Assembly (NCBI RefSeq): GCF_000716445.1
Contig: NZ_JNWK01000032.1
Span: forward strand, 19,669-83,668
Length of the DNA: 64,000 nt
Direction of reading: 5' to 3'
Source: Streptomyces wedmorensis
Lineage (GTDB): Bacteria > Actinomycetota > Actinomycetes > Streptomycetales > Streptomycetaceae
In this document: one piece after another, positions 1 through 14,384 of the stretch
Layout: each line of letters begins with the position of its first letter
Position numbering within the stretch: the stretch's first letter is position 1
Made by a program: the position numbers and the translations under genes
Notes under the pieces: model-generated
Databases searched by the model: none
Told to the model about the DNA's origin: nothing
What the model saw: only the letters and a program-made list of their open reading frames with translations

Positions 1-1187
1 AGGTCACCCTCAGCGCGGACACCGCCACCGAACTCGTGCCCCGGGCCGTGGACGCCTCCGGAGTCCTCGTCACGCTCTCCGCTCCGCCGCCCGGCGTGAT
101 CGAGTTCAACGGCGGCTACCTCCATCCCTCCCTCCAACCGCAGCAGGCCCTCGCCGCCGCCCTCGCCCGCGCCGGACGACGCCCCGGCGCCTGGGGCCGA
201 CCGCCCACCGACGGCCTGCCCGAACTGCGTGAGTGGTTCGCCCGCGAGATCGGCGGCAGCGTCACGGCCGCCGAGATCCTCATCACCGCCGGCGGCCAGT
301 CCGCCATCACCACCGCCCTGCGCGCCCTCGCCCCGCCCGGCACCCCCGTCCTCGTCGAGTCGCCCACCTACCCCGGGATGCTCGCCGTCGCCCGCGCCGC
401 CGGGCTCCGCCCCGTCCCCGTGCCCGCCGACGCCGACGGCGTCCGCCCCGAACTCCTCGAAGCCGCCTTCCGCGCCACCGGCGCCCGGGTGTTCGTCTGT
501 CAGCCGCTCTTCCAGAACCCGACCGGCGCCGTCCTGGGGCCCGAACGCCGCCGGGAGGTCGTCCGGATCGCCCGCGCCGCCGGAGCCTTCGTCGTCGAGG
601 ACGACTTCGCCCGCCGGCTCGTCCACGAGGACGCGCCGCCCCTGCCCGCCCCGCTCGCCGCCGACGACCCCGACGGCGTCGTCGTCCACGTCTGCTCGCT
701 CACCAAGGCCACCTCGCCCAGCCTGCGCGTCGGCGCCCTGGCCGCCCGCGGACCCGTCCTGGAGCGCCTGCGCGCCATCCAGGTCGTCGACAGCTTCTTC
801 GTGCCACGGCCCCTCCAGGAGGCCGCCCTCGAACTCGTCGGGGCACCCGCCTGGCACCGCCATCTGCGCGCCGTCTCCCAGGAGCTCAGGAACCGCCGCA
901 CGGTGATGACCGGCGCGGTCGCCCAGGACCTGCCCGGCCTGGCCCTGCCCCACGTCCCCTACGGCGGCTACCACCTCTGGCTCCGCCTCCCCGACACCCT
1001 CCCCGAGGCCTCCCTCCTCGCCGCCGCGCTACGGGCCGGCGTCGCCGCCGCCCCCGGCCGCCCGTACTTCTGCGCCGAACCCCCCGCCGGGCACATCCGG
1101 CTGAGTTTCGCGGGTGTCGCGGGCCCCACCGAGATCGCGGAAGGGGTGCGCCGCCTGCGGACGGCCGTCGACGAGCTCACCGCGTGA
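1..1187 (+). CDS. MocR/GntR-type regulator, aminotransferase-like C-terminal part (5' truncated by window edge)
   Basis: Fold-type I aminotransferase domain. The reading frame is open from base 3 with no stop before it, so the N-terminus, probably a GntR winged-helix domain, lies outside the window. Visible are the substrate/PLP-binding FQNPTGAVL motif, the VEDDF segment and the SLTKATSPSLR segment with the PLP-binding lysine followed by the phosphate-anchor region. In the MocR family such a domain senses PLP or an amino-acid/PLP adduct and controls DNA binding. A free-standing aminotransferase is the alternative and cannot be excluded without the upstream sequence. A GTG at 36 could serve as an internal start, but the in-frame sequence upstream of it argues against that. 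Confidence 0.75.
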   Translation, partial: VTLSADTATELVPRAVDASGVLVTLSAPPPGVIEFNGGYLHPSLQPQQALAAALARAGRRPGAWGRPPTDGLPELREWFAREIGGSVTAAEILITAGGQSAITTALRALAPPGTPVLVESPTYPGMLAVARAAGLRPVPVPADADGVRPELLEAAFRATGARVFVCQPLFQNPTGAVLGPERRREVVRIARAAGAFVVEDDFARRLVHEDAPPLPAPLAADDPDGVVVHVCSLTKATSPSLRVGALAARGPVLERLRAIQVVDSFFVPRPLQEAALELVGAPAWHRHLRAVSQELRNRRTVMTGAVAQDLPGLALPHVPYGGYHLWLRLPDTLPEASLLAAALRAGVAAAPGRPYFCAEPPAGHIRLSFAGVAGPTEIAEGVRRLRTAVDELTA

Positions 1188-1292
1188 GCACCAGGGGCCC
1201 GGCCGGGGCGGGTGACCCGGCCGGACCCCGAACGGCGCCGGCCCCGGGCAAATTCGCCTGACAATCCCCGTCCCTGCTGGAAGCCTTCGGCC

Positions 1293-1754
1293 ATGAACGA
1301 CAGCGCGCTCCCCGCCGCCCCCTCCGAGTCCGTCATGCACGGGGCGTACGAGATCTCAGCCGACCCCGCGCGGATCGACGCCGCCCTCGTCCACCAATGG
1401 CTCTCCACGGACTCCTACTGGGCCATGGGCCGACCTCGGCAGAAGCAGGACAGCGCCATCGCGGGCTCGCTCAACCTCGGGGCCTACCACCGCGAGACCG
1501 GCGAGATGAGCGCCTACGCGCGCGTCGTCACCGACTACGCCACCTTCGCCTGGCTCTGCGACGTCTACGTCGACCGCCCGGCCCGCGGCACCGGACTCGG
1601 CACCGCGCTCGTCACCGCCGTCCGCGACCACCTCGCGCCCTTCGGGCTGCGTCGCATCCTGCTCGCCACCGCCGACGCGCACGGCGTGTACGAGAAGGTC
1701 GGTTTCACGCCACTGCAGAACCCGGACAAGTGGATGGCTCTCGGGCAGCAGTGA
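1293..1754 (+). CDS. GNAT family N-acetyltransferase
   Basis: A 153-residue GCN5-related acetyltransferase. The acetyl-CoA pyrophosphate-binding loop is visible as VDRPARGTGLGTAL in mid-protein, followed by the C-terminal YEKVGFTPL motif typical of the fold. ATG 1293 was chosen over an in-frame start at 1212 because the upstream residues are Pro/Arg-rich and look non-coding. The target cannot be inferred, since single-domain GNATs of this size acetylate small molecules, peptides or proteins. It lies co-directionally between the MocR-type gene and the phosphatase-like gene, with a gap of about 105 bp on the left side and 69 bp on the right, so it may be transcribed separately. Confidence 0.85.
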   Translation: MNDSALPAAPSESVMHGAYEISADPARIDAALVHQWLSTDSYWAMGRPRQKQDSAIAGSLNLGAYHRETGEMSAYARVVTDYATFAWLCDVYVDRPARGTGLGTALVTAVRDHLAPFGLRRILLATADAHGVYEKVGFTPLQNPDKWMALGQQ

Positions 1755-1787
1755 GCCGCACCCCCGTGGGCCCCGGGAATCAACCCC

Positions 1788-1816
1788 TTGACCTGCGGGG
1801 CCACCGGCCTCACGAT
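1788..1816 (+). promoter_or_regulatory. Predicted promoter of the degenerate histidine phosphatase
   Basis: TTGACC at 1788-1793 and CACGAT at 1811-1816 are separated by 17 bp. Transcription would begin at about 1823-1824, on the start codon. Confidence 0.5.
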
Positions 1817-1823
1817 CGCGGCC

Positions 1824-2399
1824 ATGAGTCTTCGGGTGACGCTCGTCACGGCGGCACGCAGCTCCTCCCTGCTCGCCGAACGCTTCGACGACGACCGGCC
1901 GCTCGACGAGGCCGGCTGGTACGAGGTGCAGCAGGCCGCGCCCGCACTCATCCCGCTCGGCGCGGCCGAGCTGCGCTACTGCTCCCCGACCCCGCGCAGC
2001 CGCGCCACCGGCACCGCCCTCGGCTACGCGCCCCTCGCCCAGCCCGCGCTGCGCGACTGCGACATGGGCCGCTGGCGCGGCCTGACCCTCGCCGAGGTCG
2101 CCGCCCTCGAACCGGCCGCCGTCGACGCCTGGCTCACCGACGCCCGCACCGCCCCGCACGGCGGTGAACCCCTCCTGGCCTTCATCACCCGGATAGGGAA
2201 CTGGCTCGACACCCGCCCCGCCGACGACGGCGCCATCGTGGCCGTCGCCGAGCCCTCCGTCGTACGGGCCGCCCTCGTGTACGCCCTGAAGGCGCCGCCC
2301 GCCACGTACTGGAACGTCGATGTCCGGCCCCTCTCCACCGTCACCCTCACCGGCCGCCCCGGCCTCTGGCACCTCCACCTCGACACCGCCCTGCGCTGA
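1824..2399 (+). CDS. Histidine-phosphatase-fold protein with catalytic histidines lost
   Basis: A 191-residue protein with the overall layout of the phosphoglycerate-mutase/CobC superfamily: an N-terminal beta strand, a central YCSPTPRSRATGTA segment equivalent to the usual SSPxxRAxQTA motif, a GRWRGLTLAE segment, and a C-terminal AVAEPSVVRAALVYAL segment. The N-terminal RHG catalytic motif is replaced by TAARSS. The second catalytic histidine, normally in a SHG-type motif, is replaced by a glutamate. It is therefore probably not a phosphatase and may bind a ligand. ATG 1824 lies about 7 nt after a CACGAT hexamer and has no Shine-Dalgarno, which suggests a leaderless mRNA. Confidence 0.7.
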   Translation: MSLRVTLVTAARSSSLLAERFDDDRPLDEAGWYEVQQAAPALIPLGAAELRYCSPTPRSRATGTALGYAPLAQPALRDCDMGRWRGLTLAEVAALEPAAVDAWLTDARTAPHGGEPLLAFITRIGNWLDTRPADDGAIVAVAEPSVVRAALVYALKAPPATYWNVDVRPLSTVTLTGRPGLWHLHLDTALR

Positions 2400-2523
2400 A
2401 CACCCGACAGGCCTTTCGCCGAAGGTCCGACACGGCCCGTCTCCGGAACCCGACGCGGCCTTGCGCCGATCAGACGAGCATCCGGCGAGCCGAAAGCCCG
2501 CGACCGGCTAGCCTGAGGGCACG

Positions 2524-3693
2524 ATGAACCGTTTGACCACGTCATGGGGCGCCTTCACGCTGACCCGCTTCCCCGAGGACCCGCGCGACCAGCTGCGCGC
2601 CTGGGACGCGTCCGACGAGTACCTCCTCGGCCACCTGGCCGAGGCCGGTGTCGACCTGTCCGGCACCGTCGCCGTCCTCGGCGACCGCTGGGGAGCCCTC
2701 GTCACCGCCTTGCAGGCCGCCGGTCCCGGCGAGCTCGTCCAGATCTCCGACTCGTACCTCGGGCGGCGGGCCACCCAGGCCAACCTCGCCCGCGCCGGGG
2801 CCGCGCCGGACGCGGTCCGGCTGCTCACCACGCAGGACCCGCCGCCCGAGCGGGTCGACGTCCTCCTCGTCCGCGTCCCCAAGAGCCTCGCGCTCCTGGA
2901 GGACCAGCTGCACCGGCTCCGGCCGGCCGTGCACGAGGGCACCGTCGTCGTCGGCACCGGCATGGTCAAGGACATCCACACGTCCACCCTCCGGCTCTTC
3001 GAGCGGATCCTCGGCCCCACCCGCACCTCGCTCGCGGTGAAGAAGGCCCGACTGATCCACACCACCCCCGACCCGGCCCTCGCGCCGAGCCGGAACCCCT
3101 GGCCGTACCGGTACGACCTTCCGGCCGACACCCCCGCGCCCGGCCTGCCCGGACTCACCGTCACCAACCACGCGGGCGTGTTCTGCGCCGACCGCCTCGA
3201 CATCGGCACCCGCTTCCTCCTCGCGAACCTCCCCGGTGGTTTCGGCCCGGCCCGCGTCGCCGACCTCGGCTGCGGCAACGGGGTCGTCGGCCTCGCCGTC
3301 GCCCTCCACGAACCCCAGGCGGACCTGGTCTTCGCCGACGAGTCGTACCAGGCGGTCGCCTCGGCCGAGGAGAACTTCCGCACCCACGTGGGCGGTGGGC
3401 GCACCGCCGAGTTCCTCGTCGGCGACGGCCTCTCGGACCTGCCCGCCGGCTCCGTCGACCTGGTCCTCAACAACCCCCCGTTCCACAGCCACCAGGCCAC
3501 CACCGACCGCACCGCCCGCCGCATGTTCACCGACGCGCGACGCGCCCTGCGACCCGGCGGCGAACTCTGGGTCGTCGGCAACCGCCACCTCGGCTACCAC
3601 GTCACCCTCCGGCGCATCTTCGGCAACAGCGACCTCGTCGCCAGCGACCGCAAGTTCGTGGTCCTGCGCGCCGTCCGGGAGCGCACCCCCTAG
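2524..3693 (+). CDS. RlmG/RsmC-type rRNA guanine-N2 methyltransferase
   Basis: A 389-residue class I SAM-dependent methyltransferase with a degenerate N-terminal methyltransferase-like half (about residues 1-200) and a catalytic C-terminal half. This two-lobe plan is typical of RlmG (23S G1835) and RsmC (16S G1207). The SAM-binding DLGCGNGVVGLA motif lies near residue 243 and the catalytic LNNPPFHSH motif (the NPPF box of exocyclic-amine methyltransferases) near residue 318. It probably methylates a guanine N2 in rRNA. Which rRNA cannot be read from sequence, and RlmG is favoured by length. A TAGCCT hexamer at 2509-2514 just upstream suggests a very short leader. Confidence 0.8.
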   Translation: MNRLTTSWGAFTLTRFPEDPRDQLRAWDASDEYLLGHLAEAGVDLSGTVAVLGDRWGALVTALQAAGPGELVQISDSYLGRRATQANLARAGAAPDAVRLLTTQDPPPERVDVLLVRVPKSLALLEDQLHRLRPAVHEGTVVVGTGMVKDIHTSTLRLFERILGPTRTSLAVKKARLIHTTPDPALAPSRNPWPYRYDLPADTPAPGLPGLTVTNHAGVFCADRLDIGTRFLLANLPGGFGPARVADLGCGNGVVGLAVALHEPQADLVFADESYQAVASAEENFRTHVGGGRTAEFLVGDGLSDLPAGSVDLVLNNPPFHSHQATTDRTARRMFTDARRALRPGGELWVVGNRHLGYHVTLRRIFGNSDLVASDRKFVVLRAVRERTP

Positions 3694-3755
3694 GGGTGCG
3701 CCGAAGTCCCGAACGGCCGGAAGGAGTTGTCGGACCCACCCGCTACGTTGAGCGC

Positions 3756-4451
3756 ATGAACCATGCGGAGAGCAAGGCGCGTCGGATGAGGCCGCAGCAG
3801 TTCCACGAGACCGTGGGGCTGGGGGACTGGCGTGTCGTGGGCGAGGGGGCGTGCGCGTACTTCCGTACCGGGTCGTTCGCGGTCGGCGCCCGGTTCGTGC
3901 AGGCGATCAGTGAGCTGCCGGGAGTCGGGGGCGACCACCCGGACGTCGACCTGAGACAGGACGGCGTGACCGTACGGCTGATCACGGTGACGGACGACTA
4001 CTACGGGCTGACCGAACGACACGTCGAGCTGGCCCGGCAGATCTCGGCCGCGGCCCGCGCGCTGGGCGTACCGGCCGACCCGTCCGCCGTGCAGACCGTG
4101 CAGGTCACCGTGGACGCCCTCGCGGGTCCCCGCGTGGTGGCGTTCTGGCGTGCCCTGCTCGGCTACCAGGACCGCGCGAACAGTGGCGAGGACTTGATCG
4201 ACCCTCGCCGCCGTGGGGCGCCGTTCTACTTCCAGCACATGGACGCACCGCGCCCGCAGCGCAACCGCGTCCACGTCGACGTGTGGGTGCCGTACGACCA
4301 GGCCGAAGCCCGGATCGCCGCGGCACTCGCGGCCGGCGGACGTCTCGTGAGCGACGCCGACGCGCCGTCGAACTGGGTGCTGGCCGACCCCGAGGGGAAC
4401 GAGGCGTGCGTCGGCGTGGCCGGTCCGCCCGGGCCGGCCGACGCGGTATAG
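3756..4451 (+). CDS. Fusion of a pterin-4a-carbinolamine-dehydratase-like domain with a VOC domain
   Basis: A 231-residue protein. The first ~110 residues resemble pterin-4a-carbinolamine dehydratase (PCD/DCoH): an FHETVG start, the GGDHPDVDL segment carrying the His-Pro-Asp core, then VRLIT and GLTERHVELARQI. The remaining ~115 residues form a glyoxalase/VOC beta-alpha-beta-beta-beta unit ending in WVLADPEGNEACV. Dehydratase activity is plausible, but the usual His-His pair is reduced to one histidine, so a binding role is possible. ATG 3756 follows a TACGTT hexamer by 7 nt and has no Shine-Dalgarno. The next gene, also VOC-type, is convergent. Confidence 0.75.
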   Translation: MNHAESKARRMRPQQFHETVGLGDWRVVGEGACAYFRTGSFAVGARFVQAISELPGVGGDHPDVDLRQDGVTVRLITVTDDYYGLTERHVELARQISAAARALGVPADPSAVQTVQVTVDALAGPRVVAFWRALLGYQDRANSGEDLIDPRRRGAPFYFQHMDAPRPQRNRVHVDVWVPYDQAEARIAAALAAGGRLVSDADAPSNWVLADPEGNEACVGVAGPPGPADAV

Positions 4452-4461
4452 CCGGGCCCCG

Positions 4462-4866
4462 CTATCTGCCCCAGTCGCGGGAGCAGAGGACGAGCCGGTA
4501 GCCGTCCGGATCGACGACGGTGACGCCCCACTCGTCCCAGTACGGATTGTGCGCGGACACCCGGGTGCCACCGGCGGCGAGCAGCCGCTCCACCTGCGCG
4601 TCCTCGACGGGCGCGCCGAGGTAGACGACGAACAGGTCGTCGACCGTCGGGGCGGGCTCCAGCGGATTCCGGGGGTCACGGGTCAGCTCGAAGTGCCAGT
4701 TTCCGTCGGTGGGCCCCACCATCAGCAACTCGTGCTTCCCCGGCTCCGGTTCGGTGCTGCGCCACAGCACGTCGAGCCCGAGCCCGTCGACGTAGAACCG
4801 CTCGGCGGCGGCGAGGTCCCGCGAGGGGCGGGCGACCCGCACCCGGGTCTGTGCGTTGATCATCAT
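4462..4866 (-). CDS. VOC (glyoxalase/bleomycin-resistance fold) family protein
   Basis: A 134-residue single-chain VOC protein with paired beta-alpha-beta-beta-beta modules: RVARPSRDLAAAERFYVDGLGLDV at the start and WGVTVVDPDGYRLVL at the end. The family includes metal-dependent lyases, dioxygenases and drug-binding proteins, and the substrate here is unknown. Two ATG codons are adjacent (4866 and 4863). A TAGCCT hexamer on the minus strand at 4878-4873 ends 7 nt before 4866 with no Shine-Dalgarno, so 4866 was kept and a leaderless transcript is predicted. It ends 10 bp from the stop of the convergent PCD-VOC gene. Confidence 0.8.
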   Translation of the reverse strand: MMINAQTRVRVARPSRDLAAAERFYVDGLGLDVLWRSTEPEPGKHELLMVGPTDGNWHFELTRDPRNPLEPAPTVDDLFVVYLGAPVEDAQVERLLAAGGTRVSAHNPYWDEWGVTVVDPDGYRLVLCSRDWGR

Positions 4867-5021
4867 GCGTCCAGGCTAGGGCCTGTCCGGCGGCGCCTCC
4901 CTTCCTCCGGGATCCCCCTGTACCGCCTCGGACTTGACCCTGACGCCGCGGTCGGGGTCCACGGCCCGGCCGACCTGCGCGAGCCGGACCCCGGCCCCTC
5001 CACCGGGCTCCCGGCGACCGC

Positions 5022-5951
5022 TCACCAGTCCGGGAAGGCCAGATCCAGCGCCCGGACCCGGTCCTCCCCGGCGGTCACGGCGAGGGTGGCGATCCGCTCC
5101 TGACGGAAGGTGAACATCAGCGCCGCGACCGGGCGGCCGTCGACGAAGGCGACCGCGCCGACCGCTCCGTCGACCAGCGCGGGCCGCGACACGTCGGCGA
5201 ACCGCGCGAACGCCGCCGCCCCCTCGGCCACGGCCGGGGCGCCGTGCACCGGACCGCGATCCGAGTACGCCACGACGTCCGGATCGAGGACGGCCGCCAG
5301 CGCGCGGGGATCACGCGCGCGTGCCGCCGCCAGGAAGCGCTCCACCACCACCCGCTGCCGTCCCGGATCCTCCCCGCCCCGGACCGCTCCGACCCCCCGG
5401 ACCCGCTCCCGCGCCCGCCGCGCCAGGCGCGTCACCTCCACCGTCGACCCCCCGGTGATCCGCGCCGTCTCCGACGCCGGCAGCCCGAACACGTCGTGCA
5501 GGACGTACGCGAGGCGCTCCTCGGCCCCCAACGACTCCAGTACGACGAGCAGCGCCGGCCAGACGGCCTCGACACCGGCCTCCGCCACGCCGTCACCGGC
5601 CTCCGCTGTGCCCCCGTCGGCCCCCGTCACGCCCCTGTCGGCCCGCACCCCGGCCCCGTCCTCGTCCACCTCTCCGGAGGGGCTCTCCGTTCCGGCCGCC
5701 CCGGCTGCCCGGTCGCGCCGTCGCCCGGCCGCCCGCTCCTGGAGGCCACGTACGCAGGTCCGGCCCACGAGCGCCGTAAGCCAGGCCCGTACCGTGGCCC
5801 CCTCGTCGCGGCCGAGTCCCGCCCGCGCGGCCGCGAGCATCTCCTCCGCCTCCACCGGGGAGCCCATCATGCGAAGGGCCACGCCCCGCAGCCGGCCCTC
5901 GTGGGCGTCGAAGCGGTCGGTCAGGGCCGTCAGAAACGTGTCCTCGTGCAT
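5022..5951 (-). CDS. ECF41-like RNA polymerase sigma factor with C-terminal SnoaL-like domain
   Basis: A 309-residue sigma-70-type factor. Region 2 is in the first ~80 residues (RFDAHEGRLRGVALRMMGSP). A low-complexity Gly/Ala/Glu/Asp-rich linker of about 45 residues follows, then region 4 (EERLAYVLHDVFGLPASE and the helix-turn-helix TGGSTVEVTRLARRARERV). The last ~110 residues (VVVERFLAAARARDPRALAAVL onward) look like a SnoaL_2/NTF2 domain, which in ECF41 factors replaces an anti-sigma factor and modulates polymerase binding. The linker is longer than in typical members. The start at 5951 is supported by GGAGGAGTGAGG upstream. No cognate oxidoreductase or DoxX-type partner, usual for ECF41, is adjacent. 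Confidence 0.8.
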   Translation of the reverse strand: MHEDTFLTALTDRFDAHEGRLRGVALRMMGSPVEAEEMLAAARAGLGRDEGATVRAWLTALVGRTCVRGLQERAAGRRRDRAAGAAGTESPSGEVDEDGAGVRADRGVTGADGGTAEAGDGVAEAGVEAVWPALLVVLESLGAEERLAYVLHDVFGLPASETARITGGSTVEVTRLARRARERVRGVGAVRGGEDPGRQRVVVERFLAAARARDPRALAAVLDPDVVAYSDRGPVHGAPAVAEGAAAFARFADVSRPALVDGAVGAVAFVDGRPVAALMFTFRQERIATLAVTAGEDRVRALDLAFPDW

Positions 5952-6039
5952 GGCGCCTCACTCCTCCTCGGTTCCGTACCCCGTTGACGCGAGCGCCCGC
6001 CAGGATGTGACAGCGGCCGCCCACGGGTTCCGGCATGCG

Positions 6040-6082
6040 GAAGGGGCCGGCCCGACGCCACTGGCGTCGGGCCGGCCCCTTC
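6040..6082 (-). terminator. Strong terminator downstream of argG
   Basis: A perfect inverted repeat with 21-bp arms around a single central base. Arms run 6040-6060 and 6062-6082, with GGGGCCGGCCCGACGCC as the core of the left arm. It lies 23 bp past the argG stop. The symmetry means it could also block transcription from the other side. Confidence 0.85.
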
Positions 6083-6104
6083 GTGTGTCGGGAGTGCCGG
6101 TGGG

Positions 6105-7590
<1,486 letters not shown>

Positions 7591-7599
7591 GGTGCGTGA

Positions 7600-9333
<1,734 letters not shown>

Positions 9334-9394
9334 GCCCCGCCCCTTCCCGGTGCGCCCGTCGGCGGTCACGTGTGGCCGGCAGGTTGGCTGGATA

Positions 9395-11640
<2,246 letters not shown>

Positions 11641-11644
<4 letters not shown>

Positions 11645-12546
11645 GCAACACCGCGCGGAAGCACACCGCCCTCCCCAAGGCCCAGATCCTCATCGAGGCC
11701 CTGCCGTGGCTGACCCGCCACCACGGCAAGACCGTCGTCATCAAGTTCGGCGGCAACGCCATGATCGACGACGACCTCAAGGCCGCCTTCGCCCAGGACG
11801 TCGTGTTCCTGCGCCACGCCGGCCTCAAGCCGGTCGTGGTGCACGGCGGCGGCCCCCAGATCAGCGCGGCCCTCGACCGGCACGGCATCGTCAGCGAGTT
11901 CAAGGCGGGCCTGCGGGTCACCACCGAGGACGCCATGGACGTCGTACGGATGGTGCTGGCCGGCCAGGTCCAGCGCGAGCTCGTCGGGCTGCTCAACCAG
12001 CACGGCCCGCTCGCCGTCGGCCTCACCGGCGAGGACGCCCACACGATCACCGCCACCAAGCACCAGCCGCTCATCGAAGGCGAACGGATCGACATCGGCC
12101 GGGTCGGCGAGATCACCGCCATCGACACCGGCGCCATCGAGGCGCTCCTGGAGGACGGCCGGATCCCGGTCATCTCCTCCATCGCCCGCTCCGAGGACGA
12201 CGGACATGTCTACAACGTCAATGCTGATACGGCGGCTGCGGCACTCGCTGCGGCGCTGGGCGCCGAGACCCTGATGGTCCTGACCGACGTCGAGGGCCTC
12301 TACGAGGACTGGCCGAACAGCGACGAGGTCATCAGCCGGCTCACCGCGAGCCAGCTGGAGAAGCTGCTGCCCGACCTCTCCAGCGGCATGGTCCCCAAGA
12401 TGGAGGGCTGCCTGCACGCCGTACGGAACGGGGTCACCACGGCACGCGTCATCGACGGGCGCGTGCAGCACTCGATCCTGCTGGAGATCTTCACCGACGA
12501 GGGCATCGGCACGATGGTCGTGCCGGACGATCAGGGGGCGAAATGA
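11641..12546 (+). CDS. argB: N-acetylglutamate kinase
   Basis: A 301-residue amino-acid kinase that phosphorylates N-acetylglutamate, normally the arginine feedback step in actinobacteria. The ATP-binding [10 protein letters not shown] lies near residue 37, the substrate loop [10 protein letters not shown] follows, and [19 protein letters not shown] and LTDVEGLY lie in the C-terminal half. The N-terminal helix ([16 protein letters not shown]) is the extension associated with arginine-inhibited hexameric forms. The start ATGA overlaps the argJ stop, and the stop overlaps the argD start in the same way. Confidence 0.97.
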
Positions 12547-13742
12547 GCGGCAACACGGAGCTGACCCAGCGGTGGCAGGGCGCTCTCATGAACAACTACG
12601 GCACGCCCCGGCTGCCGCTGGTCCGCGGCGAGGGCGCCAAGGTCTGGGACGCCGACGGCGCCGAGTACCTGGACTTCGTCGGCGGCATCGCCGTCAACGC
12701 GCTCGGCCACGGCCACCCGGCGGTCGTCGAGGCCGTCACCCGGCAGATCCAGAGCCTCGGCCACGTCTCCAACCTGTTCGTCGCCGCGCCGCCCGTCGAA
12801 CTCGCCGAGCGGCTCCTGACGCTCTTCGGCAGGCCCGGCAAGGTCTTCTTCTGCAACTCGGGCGCCGAGGCCGTCGAAGGCGCGTTCAAGCTCGGCCGGC
12901 TCACCGGCCGCTCCCACATGGTCGCCACCCAGGGCGGTTTCCACGGCCGGACCATGGGAGCGCTCGCGCTCACCGGCCAGCCCGCCAAGCAGACGCCGTT
13001 CCTGCCGCTGCCCGGTGACGTCACCCACGTCCCGTACGGGGACGTCGAGGCGCTGCGGGCCGCGGTCACCGAGGACACCGCCCTCGTGATCATCGAGCCG
13101 ATCCAGGGTGAGAACGGCGTCGTCGTCCCGCCGGCCGGATACCTCAAGGCCGCCCGGGAGATCACCCGCGCCACCGGCACCCTCCTCGTCCTCGACGAGG
13201 TCCAGACCGGCATCGGCCGGTGCGGCCACTGGTTCGAGTACCAGGCCCACGAGGGCGTCGAGCCGGATGTCGTGACCCTCGCCAAGGGCCTCGGCGGCGG
13301 CCTGCCGCTCGGCGCGACCGTCGCCTTCGGCGAGGCCGCGGAGCTCTTCGGGCCCGGCCACCACGGCACCACCTTCGGCGGGAACCCGGTCGCCTGCGCC
13401 GCCGGCCTCGCCGTCCTGGACACCCTCGGCGCGGACGCGGCACTCGACCACGTGAAGGCGGTCGGGGAGCGGTTGCGCCAGGGAATCGAGGGTCTGGGGC
13501 ACCCGCTGGTCTCCCACGTCCGTGGTGCGGGCCTCCTGCTGGGTATCGTGCTCACCGAGCCCCTCGCACCGCAGGTGCAGCAGGCGGCTCAGGACGCCGG
13601 CCTCCTGGTGAACGCGCCCGCCCCCGATGTCGTACGGATCATGCCTTCGCTGCTCCTCACCGACGCCGAGGCGGATGCCTTCCTCCAGGCCCTGCCCGGA
13701 GTCCTCGACGTGGCGAACGGGCAAGGACGAAGCGGAGAATGA
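12543..13742 (+). CDS. argD: Acetylornithine aminotransferase
   Basis: A 399-residue class III PLP aminotransferase converting N-acetylglutamate semialdehyde to N-acetylornithine. [17 protein letters not shown] binds the cofactor phosphate, [17 protein letters not shown] contains the PLP-ring aspartate, and [14 protein letters not shown] carries the Schiff-base lysine K248. It overlaps argB by ATGA. The stop is seven bases before the argR start, so argR is probably cotranscribed. Confidence 0.96.
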   Translation: MSGNTELTQRWQGALMNNYGTPRLPLVRGEGAKVWDADGAEYLDFVGGIAVNALGHGHPAVVEAVTRQIQSLGHVSNLFVAAPPVELAERLLTLFGRPGKVFFCNSGAEAVEGAFKLGRLTGRSHMVATQGGFHGRTMGALALTGQPAKQTPFLPLPGDVTHVPYGDVEALRAAVTEDTALVIIEPIQGENGVVVPPAGYLKAAREITRATGTLLVLDEVQTGIGRCGHWFEYQAHEGVEPDVVTLAKGLGGGLPLGATVAFGEAAELFGPGHHGTTFGGNPVACAAGLAVLDTLGADAALDHVKAVGERLRQGIEGLGHPLVSHVRGAGLLLGIVLTEPLAPQVQQAAQDAGLLVNAPAPDVVRIMPSLLLTDAEADAFLQALPGVLDVANGQGRSGE

Positions 13743-13749
13743 GACGACG

Positions 13750-14280
13750 ATGACCGACGCGCAGGAGAACGAGCACGGAGGGCCGTCCGTTCCGCAGACG
13801 CGCACCGCACGCCACCGCAGGATCGTCGACATCCTCAACCGGCAGCCGGTGCGCTCGCAGAGCCAGCTCGCCAAGCTCCTCGCGGACGACGGGCTGAGCG
13901 TCACGCAGGCGACGCTCTCCCGGGACCTCGACGAGCTGGGCGCGGTGAAGATCCGCAACACCGGCGGCGAGTTGATCTACGCGGTACCCAGCGAGGGCGG
14001 TTTCCGCACCCCGCAGGCCCCGCTCGGCGAGTCCGCCAAGGAAGAGCGCATGCGGCGGCTCTCCGGCGAACTGCTGATCTCCGCCGAGGCCTCGGCGAAC
14101 CTGGTGGTCCTGCGGACCCCGCCGGGGGCGGCCCAGTTCCTCGCGTCGGCCATCGACCAGGCCGAACTGCACGCCATCCTCGGCACGATCGCGGGTGACG
14201 ACACCCTCCTGCTCATCAGCCGCGACCCGACGGGCGGTCAGGCGCTCGCCGACCACCTGCTGAAGCTGGCACAGAAGTAA
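13750..14280 (+). CDS. argR: Arginine repressor ArgR
   Basis: A 176-residue repressor with an N-terminal winged helix-turn-helix (about residues 18-85, including SQSQLAKLL and [17 protein letters not shown]). The C-terminal arginine-binding hexamerisation domain (about 105-176) carries the [16 protein letters not shown] core. It binds L-arginine and represses arg promoters; the ARG-box-like sites at argG, argC and argH are its likely targets. Being last in argCJBDR places it under its own control. ATG 13750 fits the usual ArgR N-terminus. Confidence 0.95.
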   Translation: MTDAQENEHGGPSVPQTRTARHRRIVDILNRQPVRSQSQLAKLLADDGLSVTQATLSRDLDELGAVKIRNTGGELIYAVPSEGGFRTPQAPLGESAKEERMRRLSGELLISAEASANLVVLRTPPGAAQFLASAIDQAELHAILGTIAGDDTLLLISRDPTGGQALADHLLKLAQK

Positions 14281-14312
14281 CCCGCGCGGCCCCGGGGCCC
14301 GGTACCGCGTGA

Positions 14313-14344
14313 TCGCCGCCGGACGCCTCGCGTTCCGGCGGCGA
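14313..14344 (+). terminator. Terminator after argR
   Basis: Perfect 11-bp arms TCGCCGCCGGA / TCCGGCGGCGA with a 10-nt loop, 32 bp past the argR stop. It lies between the converging argR and HEAT-repeat genes and could serve both. Confidence 0.75.
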
Positions 14345-14384
14345 CGCGCGTCCGGACGCGGGCACGGCGCTGCCCGGTCACCCC

